A DNA stretch of 64,000 nt from positions 47,539 to 111,538 of the forward strand of contig CAZWZF010000011.1 of the NCBI GenBank assembly GCA_964638715.1, read 5' to 3'. The DNA is from JBAXQQ01 sp037131695. GTDB taxonomy: Bacteria > Armatimonadota > Hebobacteria > CAIYQO01. The notes under the pieces are model-generated. The model was not told the origin of the DNA, did not search any database, and saw nothing but the letters and a program-made list of their open reading frames with translations. Made by a program: the position numbers and the translations under genes. Positions 25,965 through 34,068 of this stretch are shown piece by piece; position 1 is the stretch's first letter, and each line of letters opens with the position of its first letter.

Positions 25965-26609
25965 ATGCATATTAAAACATCTGACCAGGAATCTCTTGAA
26001 CTCGGGTTTGGGAATTATACATGCAATTGGGGCACTCATATCTGTGGATTATATGAGTCCGAGAAAGAACGCGATGAGATAATTTTCGGTTTTTTGCGCC
26101 AGGGATATCTTGATGGCGATATGCAGTTGTATTGCCCTGTCGAAAGAACTCAGGAAGAGTTTTACCAGGATTTCCCCGGATTTTGTCCCGAATGCAACGG
26201 ACACATACATGACACCGCACATTTCAGCTTACTTTCCGCAAAAGATTTATATTATCCCGATGGCACTTTTGACCCCAGAAAAATAGATGAAGGCTTAAAT
26301 AGTTTTTACGAAAGTTCACAGGAAAATGGCAGACGAAATATACGTGCAACAGCTGAAATGGTTTGGGCATTGGATGCAATTCCCGGGATAGAGCACCTGA
26401 TGGCTTATGAATCAAGACTTAACTATTTTATTCCCGGCAAACCTTGGATCAGTATCTGTATGTATAATGTCACCAAATTTTCCGGTTCTATAATTATGAA
26501 TGTATTAAGAACTCATCCATACACCATTAACGCTGGAATCATCACAAAAAATCCGTTTTATATTCACCCTGATAAATGGCTGGCAGAGAATGCGCCGCAA
26601 TTTGCATAA
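25965..26609 (+). CDS. MEDS-domain sensory protein
   Basis: A 214-aa soluble protein matching the MEDS (DcmR-type methanogen/methylotroph sensor) domain: WGTHICGLYESEKERDEIIFGFLRQGYLDGDMQLYCPVE near the N-terminus, a DLYYPDGTFDPRKIDEGL segment, RATAEMVWALDAIPGIEHLMAYESRLN, and the ending CMYNVTKFSGSIIMNVLRTHP. The domain is thought to sense small molecules and is often fused to histidine kinases or DNA-binding domains; here it stands alone. GGGGG 9 nt before the ATG is the SD. The multi-PAS hybrid kinase 178 bp downstream on the same strand is the natural partner (inference). Confidence 0.88.
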   Translation: MHIKTSDQESLELGFGNYTCNWGTHICGLYESEKERDEIIFGFLRQGYLDGDMQLYCPVERTQEEFYQDFPGFCPECNGHIHDTAHFSLLSAKDLYYPDGTFDPRKIDEGLNSFYESSQENGRRNIRATAEMVWALDAIPGIEHLMAYESRLNYFIPGKPWISICMYNVTKFSGSIIMNVLRTHPYTINAGIITKNPFYIHPDKWLAENAPQFA

Positions 26610-26787
26610 TAGGCTTGTCCAGTAATAATAATCATTATCTTTTAGACTCTTTTTGCACCATTCACCGTTGTTCATTTTACGTTTATCAGCTTGATAATGT
26701 GTAAAATAAACGCCTTGCCTAATACAAAAATAGCCTCAAAATATCATAATCCTTATTACCGGATAAATCTAATGACAGAGGAAATTA

Positions 26788-29700
26788 ATGAATAATCACG
26801 CTTTTGATCTTTTTATGATAACAACCAGTCTTTCTCAATTAAAAGATCGTGACAGAGTTATTACTCTTTTTATAGAAAGTATCAGCAATATCTTTCCGGA
26901 TATGAAGTTTAGATGGTCGAATGGCGATAACCTGGAAGAAAATAATTATGTAGAAGTCTGTACCATCAATGACTGTTATGGTTATATTACTTATTCTGAA
27001 TTAACAACACCATCTGATACGATATTGGCATTAATACATAATGCCTGTCAGCTGTTGGGGATTATTCTTGAAAAAATTGAAGCTGAGCAAAAGTTATTAA
27101 ATCAAAATCAATTGTTTGAGCAAATTGCCGAGGAACGAACCCAATTAGCAGAAGAACTGGAACAGCGTGTAATTGAACGCACAAATGAAATGGATAAAAA
27201 TAGAGAAGAAATTATTCGTCAAAACGGTCTGCTGTCGATTTTACTGGAAACTTTACCGGTAGGAATATTTATGGTAGAAGTTCCTTCCGGCAAGCAACTG
27301 GTAGCAAACGAAGCATCATTACAAATACTTGGCAGGGGTGTTTTGCCTAATACCAGCAATAAAAATCTCGCTGAAGTATATAATGTCTATAAAAGTTCCA
27401 CCCGCACCCCATATCCTGTAAATGAAATGCCGATAATACTCGGTATGAAAGGGATCCCCAGCCATATTGATGATATGCTGATCATTCGTCCTGATGGCAC
27501 TGAACGATTGTTGGAAATTTTTGGCGCGCCGATAACTGATGCTCAAAATAAAGTATGGGCAAGCCTGGTAACCTTTATCGACATCACCGAAAGAAAAATG
27601 ACTGAGAATGCTCTGCGAGAAAGCCAGGAGCTATTTTCGCTGTTCATGAGCCACTCGCCAATTTATACATATATTAAAGATGCCACTCCCACAGAAAGCC
27701 GGGTGGTAGAGGCAAGCGACAACTATATTGAGATGATTGGCATACCAGGAAAAGAAATGATTGGGAAAACAATGCATGATCTTTTCTCCGGGGATTTCGC
27801 TGATAAGATGACTGCGGATGATTGGGACGTTATATCAAATGGAAATGTGCTGAAGTTAGACGAAGAACTGAATGACCGTTATTACACCACGGTAAAATTC
27901 CCTATTTCTCATGGCAACAAGAACCTGATGGCTGGATATACTATTGATATTACAGAGCAAAAACAAGCAGAAATCACATTGCAGGAAAGTGAAAAAAAAT
28001 ACCGTTCTGTGATAGAAACTATTTCTTTATTAGGGGTCGTGCTCGATAAAGACGGTAATATTACCATGTGCAATGATTTTCTGTTAAATTTAACAGGCTG
28101 GCAGCGTGATGAGGTTTTATATAAAAACTGGTTTGATATTTTCATGCCGGAAGATATTAAAGAAATGATGAAATTTGAGGTATTTCAAAGTTCAATATCT
28201 TCAGGTAAACTTCCGGAACATTTTGAAAATGATATCATTACCAAAAAAGGTGAACGTCGTTTAATTGCCTGGAATAATATTGTTAACAGAGACCAGAAAG
28301 GAAATATTATTGGAATTACCAGTATCGGTGAGGATATTACCGAACGTAAGAAAGCAGAAGATGCGTTGAGAGAAAGCGAACAGCATTTCCGCACCTTGGC
28401 AAATTCAGGTCAGGCATTAATATGGACAGCTGGCCTTGATAAAAAATGCAACTATTTCAACCAACCCTGGCTGGATTTCACCGGTCGTACCATGGAACAG
28501 GAGATAGGCGATGGCTGGGTAGAAAGCGTTCATCCAGATGATCTTGATTATTGCTTTAATACCTATACCACTGCATTCGACAAACGCGAACCTTTCAGCA
28601 TGAATTATCGAATGCTCCGACATGACGGGGAATACAGAATTATTCAGGACGACGGGTCGCCGCGTTACAATACCTTGGGTGAATTCATCGGCTATATCGG
28701 CCATTGTCTGGATATAACAAATCGCAAACGGGCAGAAGAAGCGCAGAAATTATTGGAACAGCAGATTCAGCAGACACAAAAATTAGAAAGCCTGGGGGTT
28801 TTGGCTGGCGGTATAGCACACGACTTTAACAATATCCTCATGGCAGTATTGGGTTACGCTGAATTAGCGCAGATGGAGTTATCGCCAGTTTCTCCGGCTC
28901 GTGATAGCATCAGCAATATTATCACCGGTGCTCTTCGTGCCGCCGAACTATGCCGGCAAATGCTGGCGTATTCCGGCAAGGCAACCTTTGCCATGGAAAA
29001 ACTTAATGTGGGTGAACTTGTCGAAGAAATGACCCATCTGCTGAAAACTTCCATCTCGAAAAAAGCACTGCTAAACTTGCATATTGATAGAAATATTCCG
29101 CTGATTGACGCTGATCCCAGCCAGATGCGGCAAATAGTGATGAACCTTATTATCAATGCATCTGATGCAATCGGCGATCGCAGTGGTGTAATATCCGTAT
29201 CGGTGGGAGCCACCCGATGCAATGAAGAATACCTGCGGGCGACAGAGCTTTATAATGTTCTTGTGCCTGGTTTATATGTGCATATTGAAGTTGCCGATAC
29301 CGGTTGCGGGATGGACGCGGAAACACGGTCGCGAATATTTGAGCCGTTTTATACTACTAAATTTACCGGTCGCGGACTCGGACTGGCAGCGGTAATGGGA
29401 ATTGTACAAGCCCATAAAGGCGCAATGAAAGTCTACAGCGAACCCGGTAAAGGAACGACATTTAAAGTGCTGTTACCAGCATCAGAGATATCAATGCAAA
29501 TAACACAAAATGGAAACATTGGCACCGTTTCAGATTGGCAAGGTGCCGGAACTATATTATTTGCTGACGACGAAGAGAGTATCCGCGCTATCGGTGCACA
29601 AATGCTTGAACATCTCGGTTATTCAGTAATAACGGCCGAAGATGGTCGTAAAGCCGTTGAGATTTATAAACTGCGCGAAAAAGAAATAAATATAGTAATT

Positions 29701-29907
29701 CTGGACATGACCATGCCCCACATGGACGGCGCAGAAGCATTCAGCGAATTACGCCAGATTAATCCGCAAGTAAAAGTAATCCTGGCGAGTGGATACAGCA
29801 AAGATGACATAGGCTCAAGATTTGCCGGCAAAGGTCTGATGGGAGTTTTGCAAAAACCATTTACAGTTGGAACTCTGCTGGAAATGTTGAAGAGTATCGA
29901 AGAGTGA
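26788..29907 (+). CDS. Multi-PAS hybrid sensor histidine kinase with receiver domain
   Basis: A 1039-aa cytoplasmic protein with no TM segment. In order: an N-terminal unknown/GAF-like region (1-90), a coiled coil (about 90-145, EQIAEERTQLAEELEQRV), four PAS domains (roughly 150-270, 285-395, 400-520, 525-655; each ends in a DITE/DITN + K/Q-A-E linker), HisKA with phospho-acceptor His678 (GGIAHDFNNIL), HATPase with N-box NLIINASDAIGD and G-box GCGMD / GRGLGLAAV, then a receiver with phospho-acceptor Asp973 (VILDMTMPHMDG). It should autophosphorylate and relay to its own receiver. Upstream MEDS gene may supply the signal. SD AGAGGA. Confidence 0.93.
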   Translation: MNNHAFDLFMITTSLSQLKDRDRVITLFIESISNIFPDMKFRWSNGDNLEENNYVEVCTINDCYGYITYSELTTPSDTILALIHNACQLLGIILEKIEAEQKLLNQNQLFEQIAEERTQLAEELEQRVIERTNEMDKNREEIIRQNGLLSILLETLPVGIFMVEVPSGKQLVANEASLQILGRGVLPNTSNKNLAEVYNVYKSSTRTPYPVNEMPIILGMKGIPSHIDDMLIIRPDGTERLLEIFGAPITDAQNKVWASLVTFIDITERKMTENALRESQELFSLFMSHSPIYTYIKDATPTESRVVEASDNYIEMIGIPGKEMIGKTMHDLFSGDFADKMTADDWDVISNGNVLKLDEELNDRYYTTVKFPISHGNKNLMAGYTIDITEQKQAEITLQESEKKYRSVIETISLLGVVLDKDGNITMCNDFLLNLTGWQRDEVLYKNWFDIFMPEDIKEMMKFEVFQSSISSGKLPEHFENDIITKKGERRLIAWNNIVNRDQKGNIIGITSIGEDITERKKAEDALRESEQHFRTLANSGQALIWTAGLDKKCNYFNQPWLDFTGRTMEQEIGDGWVESVHPDDLDYCFNTYTTAFDKREPFSMNYRMLRHDGEYRIIQDDGSPRYNTLGEFIGYIGHCLDITNRKRAEEAQKLLEQQIQQTQKLESLGVLAGGIAHDFNNILMAVLGYAELAQMELSPVSPARDSISNIITGALRAAELCRQMLAYSGKATFAMEKLNVGELVEEMTHLLKTSISKKALLNLHIDRNIPLIDADPSQMRQIVMNLIINASDAIGDRSGVISVSVGATRCNEEYLRATELYNVLVPGLYVHIEVADTGCGMDAETRSRIFEPFYTTKFTGRGLGLAAVMGIVQAHKGAMKVYSEPGKGTTFKVLLPASEISMQITQNGNIGTVSDWQGAGTILFADDEESIRAIGAQMLEHLGYSVITAEDGRKAVEIYKLREKEINIVILDMTMPHMDGAEAFSELRQINPQVKVILASGYSKDDIGSRFAGKGLMGVLQKPFTVGTLLEMLKSIEE

Positions 29908-30015
29908 AGAGAGAGGAGAGAAGAGAGAAATTTTGAAGAATGGCGACCTTCCCCTAACCCCAAAGAGAAAAGAATTTCACTCTTCACTCTTCTCTCTTCA
30001 CTCTTCTCTCTTCAA
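29900..30015. repeat. GA-rich / CT-rich inverted repeat between convergent genes
   Basis: GAAGAGTGAAGAGAGAGG begins inside the kinase stop codon region and its inverted counterpart begins inside the radical SAM gene's last codons (ERRVKREE). The arms can pair and may act as a bidirectional terminator. Similar GA-rich tails follow the stop codons at 6207, 32785 and 43041. Confidence 0.55.
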
Positions 30016-30970
30016 ACGGATGCTCTTCCTTATCAAAATCCGGCTGATAATTTTCCGGTGCTTCTGATAACTCTTGTGCCCAGCCGTTTTCTAATCCTGC
30101 GTCTGCGAAAGCGTCGATTGCTTCTTCATATTCATCAGCGGTAATTGTGCGCTGCAGCGGGTATTGTTTGTATTCATTTGCGCGATGGGTGGGGAAATAT
30201 TGCGCCATTATGCTGACGGTGATATCCGGCGAGACTTCGGTTGCCAATCGCGACAAGATTTCTCTGCTGCCGGAAAGATTGCCTGGCAATACCAGGTGAC
30301 GAACGATTACACCACTGATAGCGATGCCGTTATCGTCGGTCGTCAATGCGCCTTTTTGCCGATACATCTCACCTATTGCGGCAATGGCGATATCCGGATA
30401 ATTTGGTGCACCGGATAATTCCGCGGCTATAACAGGGTCAGCGTATTTCAAATCCGGCAGATAAATATCAACAACATCATCCAACAGATTTAAAACGCCA
30501 GCATTGTCATAGCCGTTGGAATTATATACTACCGGCAGGTTCAGTCCATCCCGCGCTGCCAGTGCCAGCGCTGACACAAATTGCGGTACCACATGGGTTG
30601 GCGAAACCAGGTTGATGTTGTGGCATCCGCGCGCCTGCAGTTGCAGCATGACATCCGCTAATTGCTTCGCTGAATACGCATCATACTTTCCAAATTCTCC
30701 CTGGCTTATTTGATGGTTCTGACAATAGACGCACTTTAAATTGCATCCTGCCGCGAATATCGTCCCGCTTCCCCGTGTGCCGCTTATAGCCGGTTCTTCG
30801 CCATGATGGTCGCACCATGACGCCACCCGGCATTCCGCTCCGATGCCGCAATGTCCGATATCTCCCAGCAAACGGTTAACCCCGCAGCGATGAGGACAAA
30901 TATCGCACGCCTTTAATCGTTCAGTCAACCTGTAAGCAATTTCCTGCAATTTCTGCCAGTCATGAGTCAT
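29984..30970 (-). CDS. Radical SAM protein, PflA/PflX-like (COG1313 type)
   Basis: A 328-aa protein. The radical SAM CxxxCxxC motif is at Cys76, Cys80, Cys83 (AGCNLKCVYCQN). An N-terminal Cys set (CDICPHRCG, Cys22/25/29, and Cys41) resembles the additional cluster region of this group, usually annotated as pyruvate formate-lyase activating-enzyme-like. It generates a 5'-deoxyadenosyl radical; the target is unknown and no glycyl radical enzyme lies nearby. The C-terminal tail (EEHPFEERRVKREE) is encoded by a GA-rich repeat and probably not functional. The ATG has no SD; TAGAAT lies exactly 6 nt upstream. Confidence 0.9.
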   Translation of the reverse strand: MTHDWQKLQEIAYRLTERLKACDICPHRCGVNRLLGDIGHCGIGAECRVASWCDHHGEEPAISGTRGSGTIFAAGCNLKCVYCQNHQISQGEFGKYDAYSAKQLADVMLQLQARGCHNINLVSPTHVVPQFVSALALAARDGLNLPVVYNSNGYDNAGVLNLLDDVVDIYLPDLKYADPVIAAELSGAPNYPDIAIAAIGEMYRQKGALTTDDNGIAISGVIVRHLVLPGNLSGSREILSRLATEVSPDITVSIMAQYFPTHRANEYKQYPLQRTITADEYEEAIDAFADAGLENGWAQELSEAPENYQPDFDKEEHPFEERRVKREE

Positions 30971-30976
30971 GGGTTA

Positions 30977-30982
30977 ATTCTA
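30977..30982 (-). promoter_or_regulatory. -10 box of a probable leaderless radical SAM transcript
   Basis: GGTAGAAT on the minus strand, then a 6-nt spacer TAACCC and the ATG. Spacing and sequence closely resemble the -10 at 9094-9099 (GGTATAAT, TAACCT, GTG). Confidence 0.5.
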
Positions 30983-31137
30983 CCGTAAAAAGGAATTGAA
31001 ATGAAGAGAGGATATCTTTTATTTTACATCGATTAATAGAATAAAAAAGATTTAATATATTTGCATAACAGTTTACATTTTGTACAGAATTGATGTATTT
31101 GATAATATTCCTTATACAGCCACGGAGTGGCGATTTA

Positions 31138-31352
31138 ATAAGTAACCCCGGGTGTAAGCCTCAACCTTATACATATCTTGTAAAATATATAAAAAAATCA
31201 GAAATGGTGCATGTTTGTGTTCTTTAATTGAAAAATAGCCGGTGGATGGTAGGGGAGCTGCATAGTATTCTACATATCTTTTCGTTAATTCCTTTACCTT
31301 TTAATTCCATAGCTCACGGCAACGCCGCTGGGAGTTGGTTGTGGTTACTTAT
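31138..31352. mobile_element. Candidate non-coding inverted-repeat element
   Basis: Bounded by ATAAGTAACC and GGTTACTTAT. Contains a truncated end of the covarying-hairpin element (31248-31260) and modules shared with 34985-35290: AGTAACCCC..AAGCCTCA..TTATACA (inverted there), ATGGTGCAT, and GGTTACT..CCTT..CAAGG. Together with AT-rich sequence it fills the 530-bp gap before the ferredoxin gene; no gene is seen here. Confidence 0.5.
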
Positions 31353-31472
31353 GAAAAGACCTTTTCAAGGTATATACAATCAATATTAAGAAAAATCAAT
31401 AAAAAGTGAACTGTTACACAAATTTTCACCTTTACCTCAACCCGATATTTGTAATCAACTATTGATGCGTGG

Positions 31473-31496
31473 TAAAATTGGCTTGCACAGGAGAAT
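31473..31496 (+). promoter_or_regulatory. Promoter -10 and SD of the vorD-vorB operon
   Basis: TGGTAAAAT (hexamer 31473-31478) is an extended -10, with a weak TTGTAA 18 bp upstream. AGGAGA (about 31489-31494) is the SD for the ATG at 31500, so the leader is only ~15 nt. Confidence 0.55.
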
Positions 31497-31499
31497 CCG

Positions 31500-31727
31500 A
31501 TGCCATACGTTAAGATAAATGCTGAAGAGTGCAAGCAGTGCTTGCTATGTGTTAATTTTTGCCCGCGCGGTGTGCTGGGCTTGTCAAAAGGTATTAACAG
31601 CCGCGGTTTTCACCACGCTGATGTAATAAATCCAGAACGCTGTACCGGTTGCCGGATATGCGCGCTGATGTGTCCGGACGTCTGTATACAGGTGTTTCGC
31701 GAGAAGAAAGATGGGGGAGAGAAATAA
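31500..31727 (+). CDS. vorD: 2[4Fe-4S] ferredoxin, delta-type subunit of 2-oxoacid:ferredoxin oxidoreductase
   Basis: A 75-aa protein with two complete CxxCxxCxxxC(P) motifs: Cys11/14/17/21 (CKQCLLCVNFCP) and Cys48/51/54/58 (CTGCRICALMCP). It carries electrons from a 2-oxoacid oxidoreductase. The stop overlaps the start of the alpha subunit gene (TAATG), so translation is coupled. A VorD/KorD role is inferred from this linkage. The beta and gamma subunit genes that normally complete the operon are missing. Confidence 0.88.
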   Translation: MPYVKINAEECKQCLLCVNFCPRGVLGLSKGINSRGFHHADVINPERCTGCRICALMCPDVCIQVFREKKDGGEK

Positions 31728-32785
31728 TGGCAAAACGGCAATTAATGAAGGGAAATGAGGCTTTATGCAAAGCCGCCATTGATGCCGGATGCTGGGCTTT
31801 TTTCGGCTATCCCATTACCCCGCAAAACCAGGTTCCGGAATATTTATCATTGCTGATGCCGCAACACGGCAGAGTATTTTTACAGGCAGAAAGCGAAGTC
31901 GCCGCCATTAATATGGTATACGGCGCCGCCGCCACCGGAGTTAGGGTGATGACATCATCCAGCAGTCCGGGAATAAGCCTGAAACAGGAAGGGATTTCGT
32001 ATATTGCCGGTGCCGAATTGCCGTGCGTAATCATTAACGTGATGCGCGGCGGACCGGGACTGGGCAATATTGCTCCGGCGCAAAGCGATTATTTTCAATC
32101 AACCCGCGGCGGCGGACATGGCGATTACCGCACCCCGGTGCTGGCGCCATCGTCAGTACAGGAAATGTATAACCTGACCCGCGACGCTTTTGACCTGGCG
32201 GACAAGTACCGTACCCCCGTGCTGGTACTGGCGGATGCCATTTTGGGGCAAATGATGGAAGCGGTGGCGATAGACCGCGCGCCGTTGGAAGTGCCGATGC
32301 CGCATAGCTGGGGAACCCGCGGAATGGGCAAGGAACCGCGCAAAGTTGTGAACTCCTTATATATCCAGCCTGACGCGCTGGAAGCAGTGAATAATCGGCT
32401 GAATGATAAATACAAGCAGATGGCGCGCGAAGATGTCCGTTGGGAAGAAACCAATACCGATGATGCCGAGATACTTTTCGTAGCATTTGGCAGCGGTGCC
32501 CGCATCGCCCAGACAGCAGCGGAATTATTGACTGCCCAGGGTAAGAAATCCGGCCTGTTCCGTCCCATCACCCTGTTCCCATACCCGTCAGAGCAGTTGC
32601 TGGCAGCCGCCCGCAAGGCGAAACAGATAGTGGTATTTGAGATGAACATGGGACAGATGGTTGAAGATGTACGGTTGGCAGTGCAATGCGAACGCAAGGT
32701 ACATTTTTACGGCCGCACCGGCGGCGTAGTACCGACACCGGAAGATTTAGTGAAAGCAACATTGGAAATGATAGCAGAAGAGTGA
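31727..32785 (+). CDS. vorB: 2-oxoacid:ferredoxin oxidoreductase alpha subunit (VorB/KorA-like)
   Basis: A 352-aa protein. KGNEALCKAAIDAGCWAFFGYPITPQNQ is the classic N-terminal motif of POR/VOR/KOR alpha subunits. TSSSSPGISLKQEGISYIAGAELPCVI and RGGPGLGNIAPAQSDYFQ, typical of the VorB subgroup, follow; a C-terminal domain II-like fold ends the protein. It helps decarboxylate branched or general 2-oxoacids to acyl-CoA with ferredoxin. The start at 31727 overlaps the ferredoxin stop and has GGGGGAGAG as SD. The TPP-binding beta subunit is not downstream: instead come a repeat and an IscU/NifU gene, so the complex must be completed elsewhere or is broken. Confidence 0.9.
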   Translation: MAKRQLMKGNEALCKAAIDAGCWAFFGYPITPQNQVPEYLSLLMPQHGRVFLQAESEVAAINMVYGAAATGVRVMTSSSSPGISLKQEGISYIAGAELPCVIINVMRGGPGLGNIAPAQSDYFQSTRGGGHGDYRTPVLAPSSVQEMYNLTRDAFDLADKYRTPVLVLADAILGQMMEAVAIDRAPLEVPMPHSWGTRGMGKEPRKVVNSLYIQPDALEAVNNRLNDKYKQMAREDVRWEETNTDDAEILFVAFGSGARIAQTAAELLTAQGKKSGLFRPITLFPYPSEQLLAAARKAKQIVVFEMNMGQMVEDVRLAVQCERKVHFYGRTGGVVPTPEDLVKATLEMIAEE

Positions 32786-32850
32786 TGAGTGAAGAGTGAA
32801 GGTTAATTATTAGTGAATTTAATTGTAGGGAACGCCGTCCCCGGCGTTCC
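32779..32850. repeat. GA-rich tail and palindromic repeat family R2
   Basis: GAAGAGTGATGAGTGAAGAG overlaps the vorB stop. It is followed by a palindrome at 32829-32850 (arms GGAACGCCG / CGGCGTTCC). An inverted second copy with the same flanks (TGTAGG, GYTCGA) lies at 46081-46112. Confidence 0.65.
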
Positions 32851-32975
32851 GTTCGATTAAGTAATGAACATTAAACACTCTTCCCACTACCCAATGATTA
32901 ATAATGATACAATGTGGGTATCAATTAGTTAGCCATGGTAAGTATTGTGACCATGAGTAAAGGTTGGTGAGTTTT

Positions 32976-33365
32976 ATGCAATATAGCGATCAAGTAATAG
33001 ACCATTTTAGCGCACCGCGAAATGTAGGAACAATCGAGAATGCTGACGGTGTTGGAACTGTTGGCAACCCTGTTTGCGGCGATGTTATGAAGGTTTTTCT
33101 TAAAATAGAAAACGAAATTATCGTTGATGTTAAGTTCCAGACATTTGGATGCGGCGCAGCAATCGCAACCAGCAGCATGGCAACCGAATTGATAAAGGGT
33201 AAGTCCGTTACGGATGCCTTACAGTTATCAAATAAAGCGGTAGCAGAAGCGCTGGGCGGGTTGCCACCGGTTAAAATGCACTGTTCATTACTGGCAGAAG
33301 AAGCGGTGAAAGCTGCTATCGAAAATTATTACAGCAAAAAGGGCGGAGATGCAGCAAAAGCATAG
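32976..33365 (+). CDS. IscU/NifU-like Fe-S cluster scaffold
   Basis: A 129-aa protein. The three scaffold Cys are present: Cys34 (GNPVCGD, with Asp36), Cys59 (TFGCGAAIA) and Cys103 (PPVKMHCS). It assembles Fe-S clusters with a cysteine desulfurase, which is not adjacent. Start 32976 is chosen for GGTGAG upstream. The C-terminal tail (SKKGGDAAKA) overlaps the start of the next gene by 17 nt. The gene follows the ferredoxin/VorB pair, consistent with a role in maturing iron-sulfur proteins. Confidence 0.92.
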   Translation: MQYSDQVIDHFSAPRNVGTIENADGVGTVGNPVCGDVMKVFLKIENEIIVDVKFQTFGCGAAIATSSMATELIKGKSVTDALQLSNKAVAEALGGLPPVKMHCSLLAEEAVKAAIENYYSKKGGDAAKA

Positions 33366-34068
33366 AATTGCTTTTTTAGCACTGATTGTTTTGATAGCGG
33401 TTTTACTGCTGTCAAAGATTAGTGCGATAGTCGGTCCGACAGCATTAGAAAATTTCCCGTTAAACCGGGAAATTTTCGCTGTTATTAATGGTACGCGGAC
33501 ACCATTGCTGGATATCATCTGCGGATGGGTTGTTTTTCTCGGCAAGGGTGAAGCGTTAATACCAATATTGTTGCTGCTGATATTCTACAAGCGCCACAAA
33601 GTTCAGGCATTCATCATGGCAATCGCCACAAACTTTCTGCTGGTTGAAGTTTTAAAGAAGTTTTTTTACCAGGCGCGCCCATCAAATCTTGCTTTTTACC
33701 TTGATACCCATGTCCTTCAAAGCACCATATTCAACGGCCATGTCCTTTATAACTTTGCCGAATTGCAATTCAAATCTTTCCCGTCCGGCGATGTCGCACA
33801 AACTGCCGCATTGGCGGCGGTATTATGGCCGCAAAAATGGTCGTATCGAATATTGCTGATATTAGTCGTGCTGCTAATCGCCTGGGAGCGGATGTATGCC
33901 GGGGTACATTTCCCCTTAGACGTTGCTGTCGGCACTGCTATCGGCACTCTGTGCGGGTACATCGCCCGCCGCCTTTTGAGTTCGCATATTGCGGGAAATG
34001 GAAGTGATGAAAAAAGCACCGGGCAAACTGGCGAACATGATAAAGAACCGGTACAAGAGAGCCATTGA
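33349..34068 (+). CDS. PAP2-superfamily membrane phosphatase
   Basis: A 239-aa protein with about six TM helices. The three PAP2 motifs are recognisable: KKFFYQARP (103-111), SFPSGDVAQT (144-152) and ERMYAGVHFPLDV (180-192, with Arg181, His187, Asp191). The catalytic His of motif 2 (PSGH) is replaced by Asp148, which may alter or abolish activity. Family members dephosphorylate lipid phosphates such as undecaprenyl diphosphate. It overlaps the IscU gene by 17 nt and, tail to tail, the minus-strand gene by 153 nt, so its last ~50 codons are antisense-coding. Confidence 0.88.
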   Translation: MQQKHRIAFLALIVLIAVLLLSKISAIVGPTALENFPLNREIFAVINGTRTPLLDIICGWVVFLGKGEALIPILLLLIFYKRHKVQAFIMAIATNFLLVEVLKKFFYQARPSNLAFYLDTHVLQSTIFNGHVLYNFAELQFKSFPSGDVAQTAALAAVLWPQKWSYRILLILVVLLIAWERMYAGVHFPLDVAVGTAIGTLCGYIARRLLSSHIAGNGSDEKSTGQTGEHDKEPVQESH

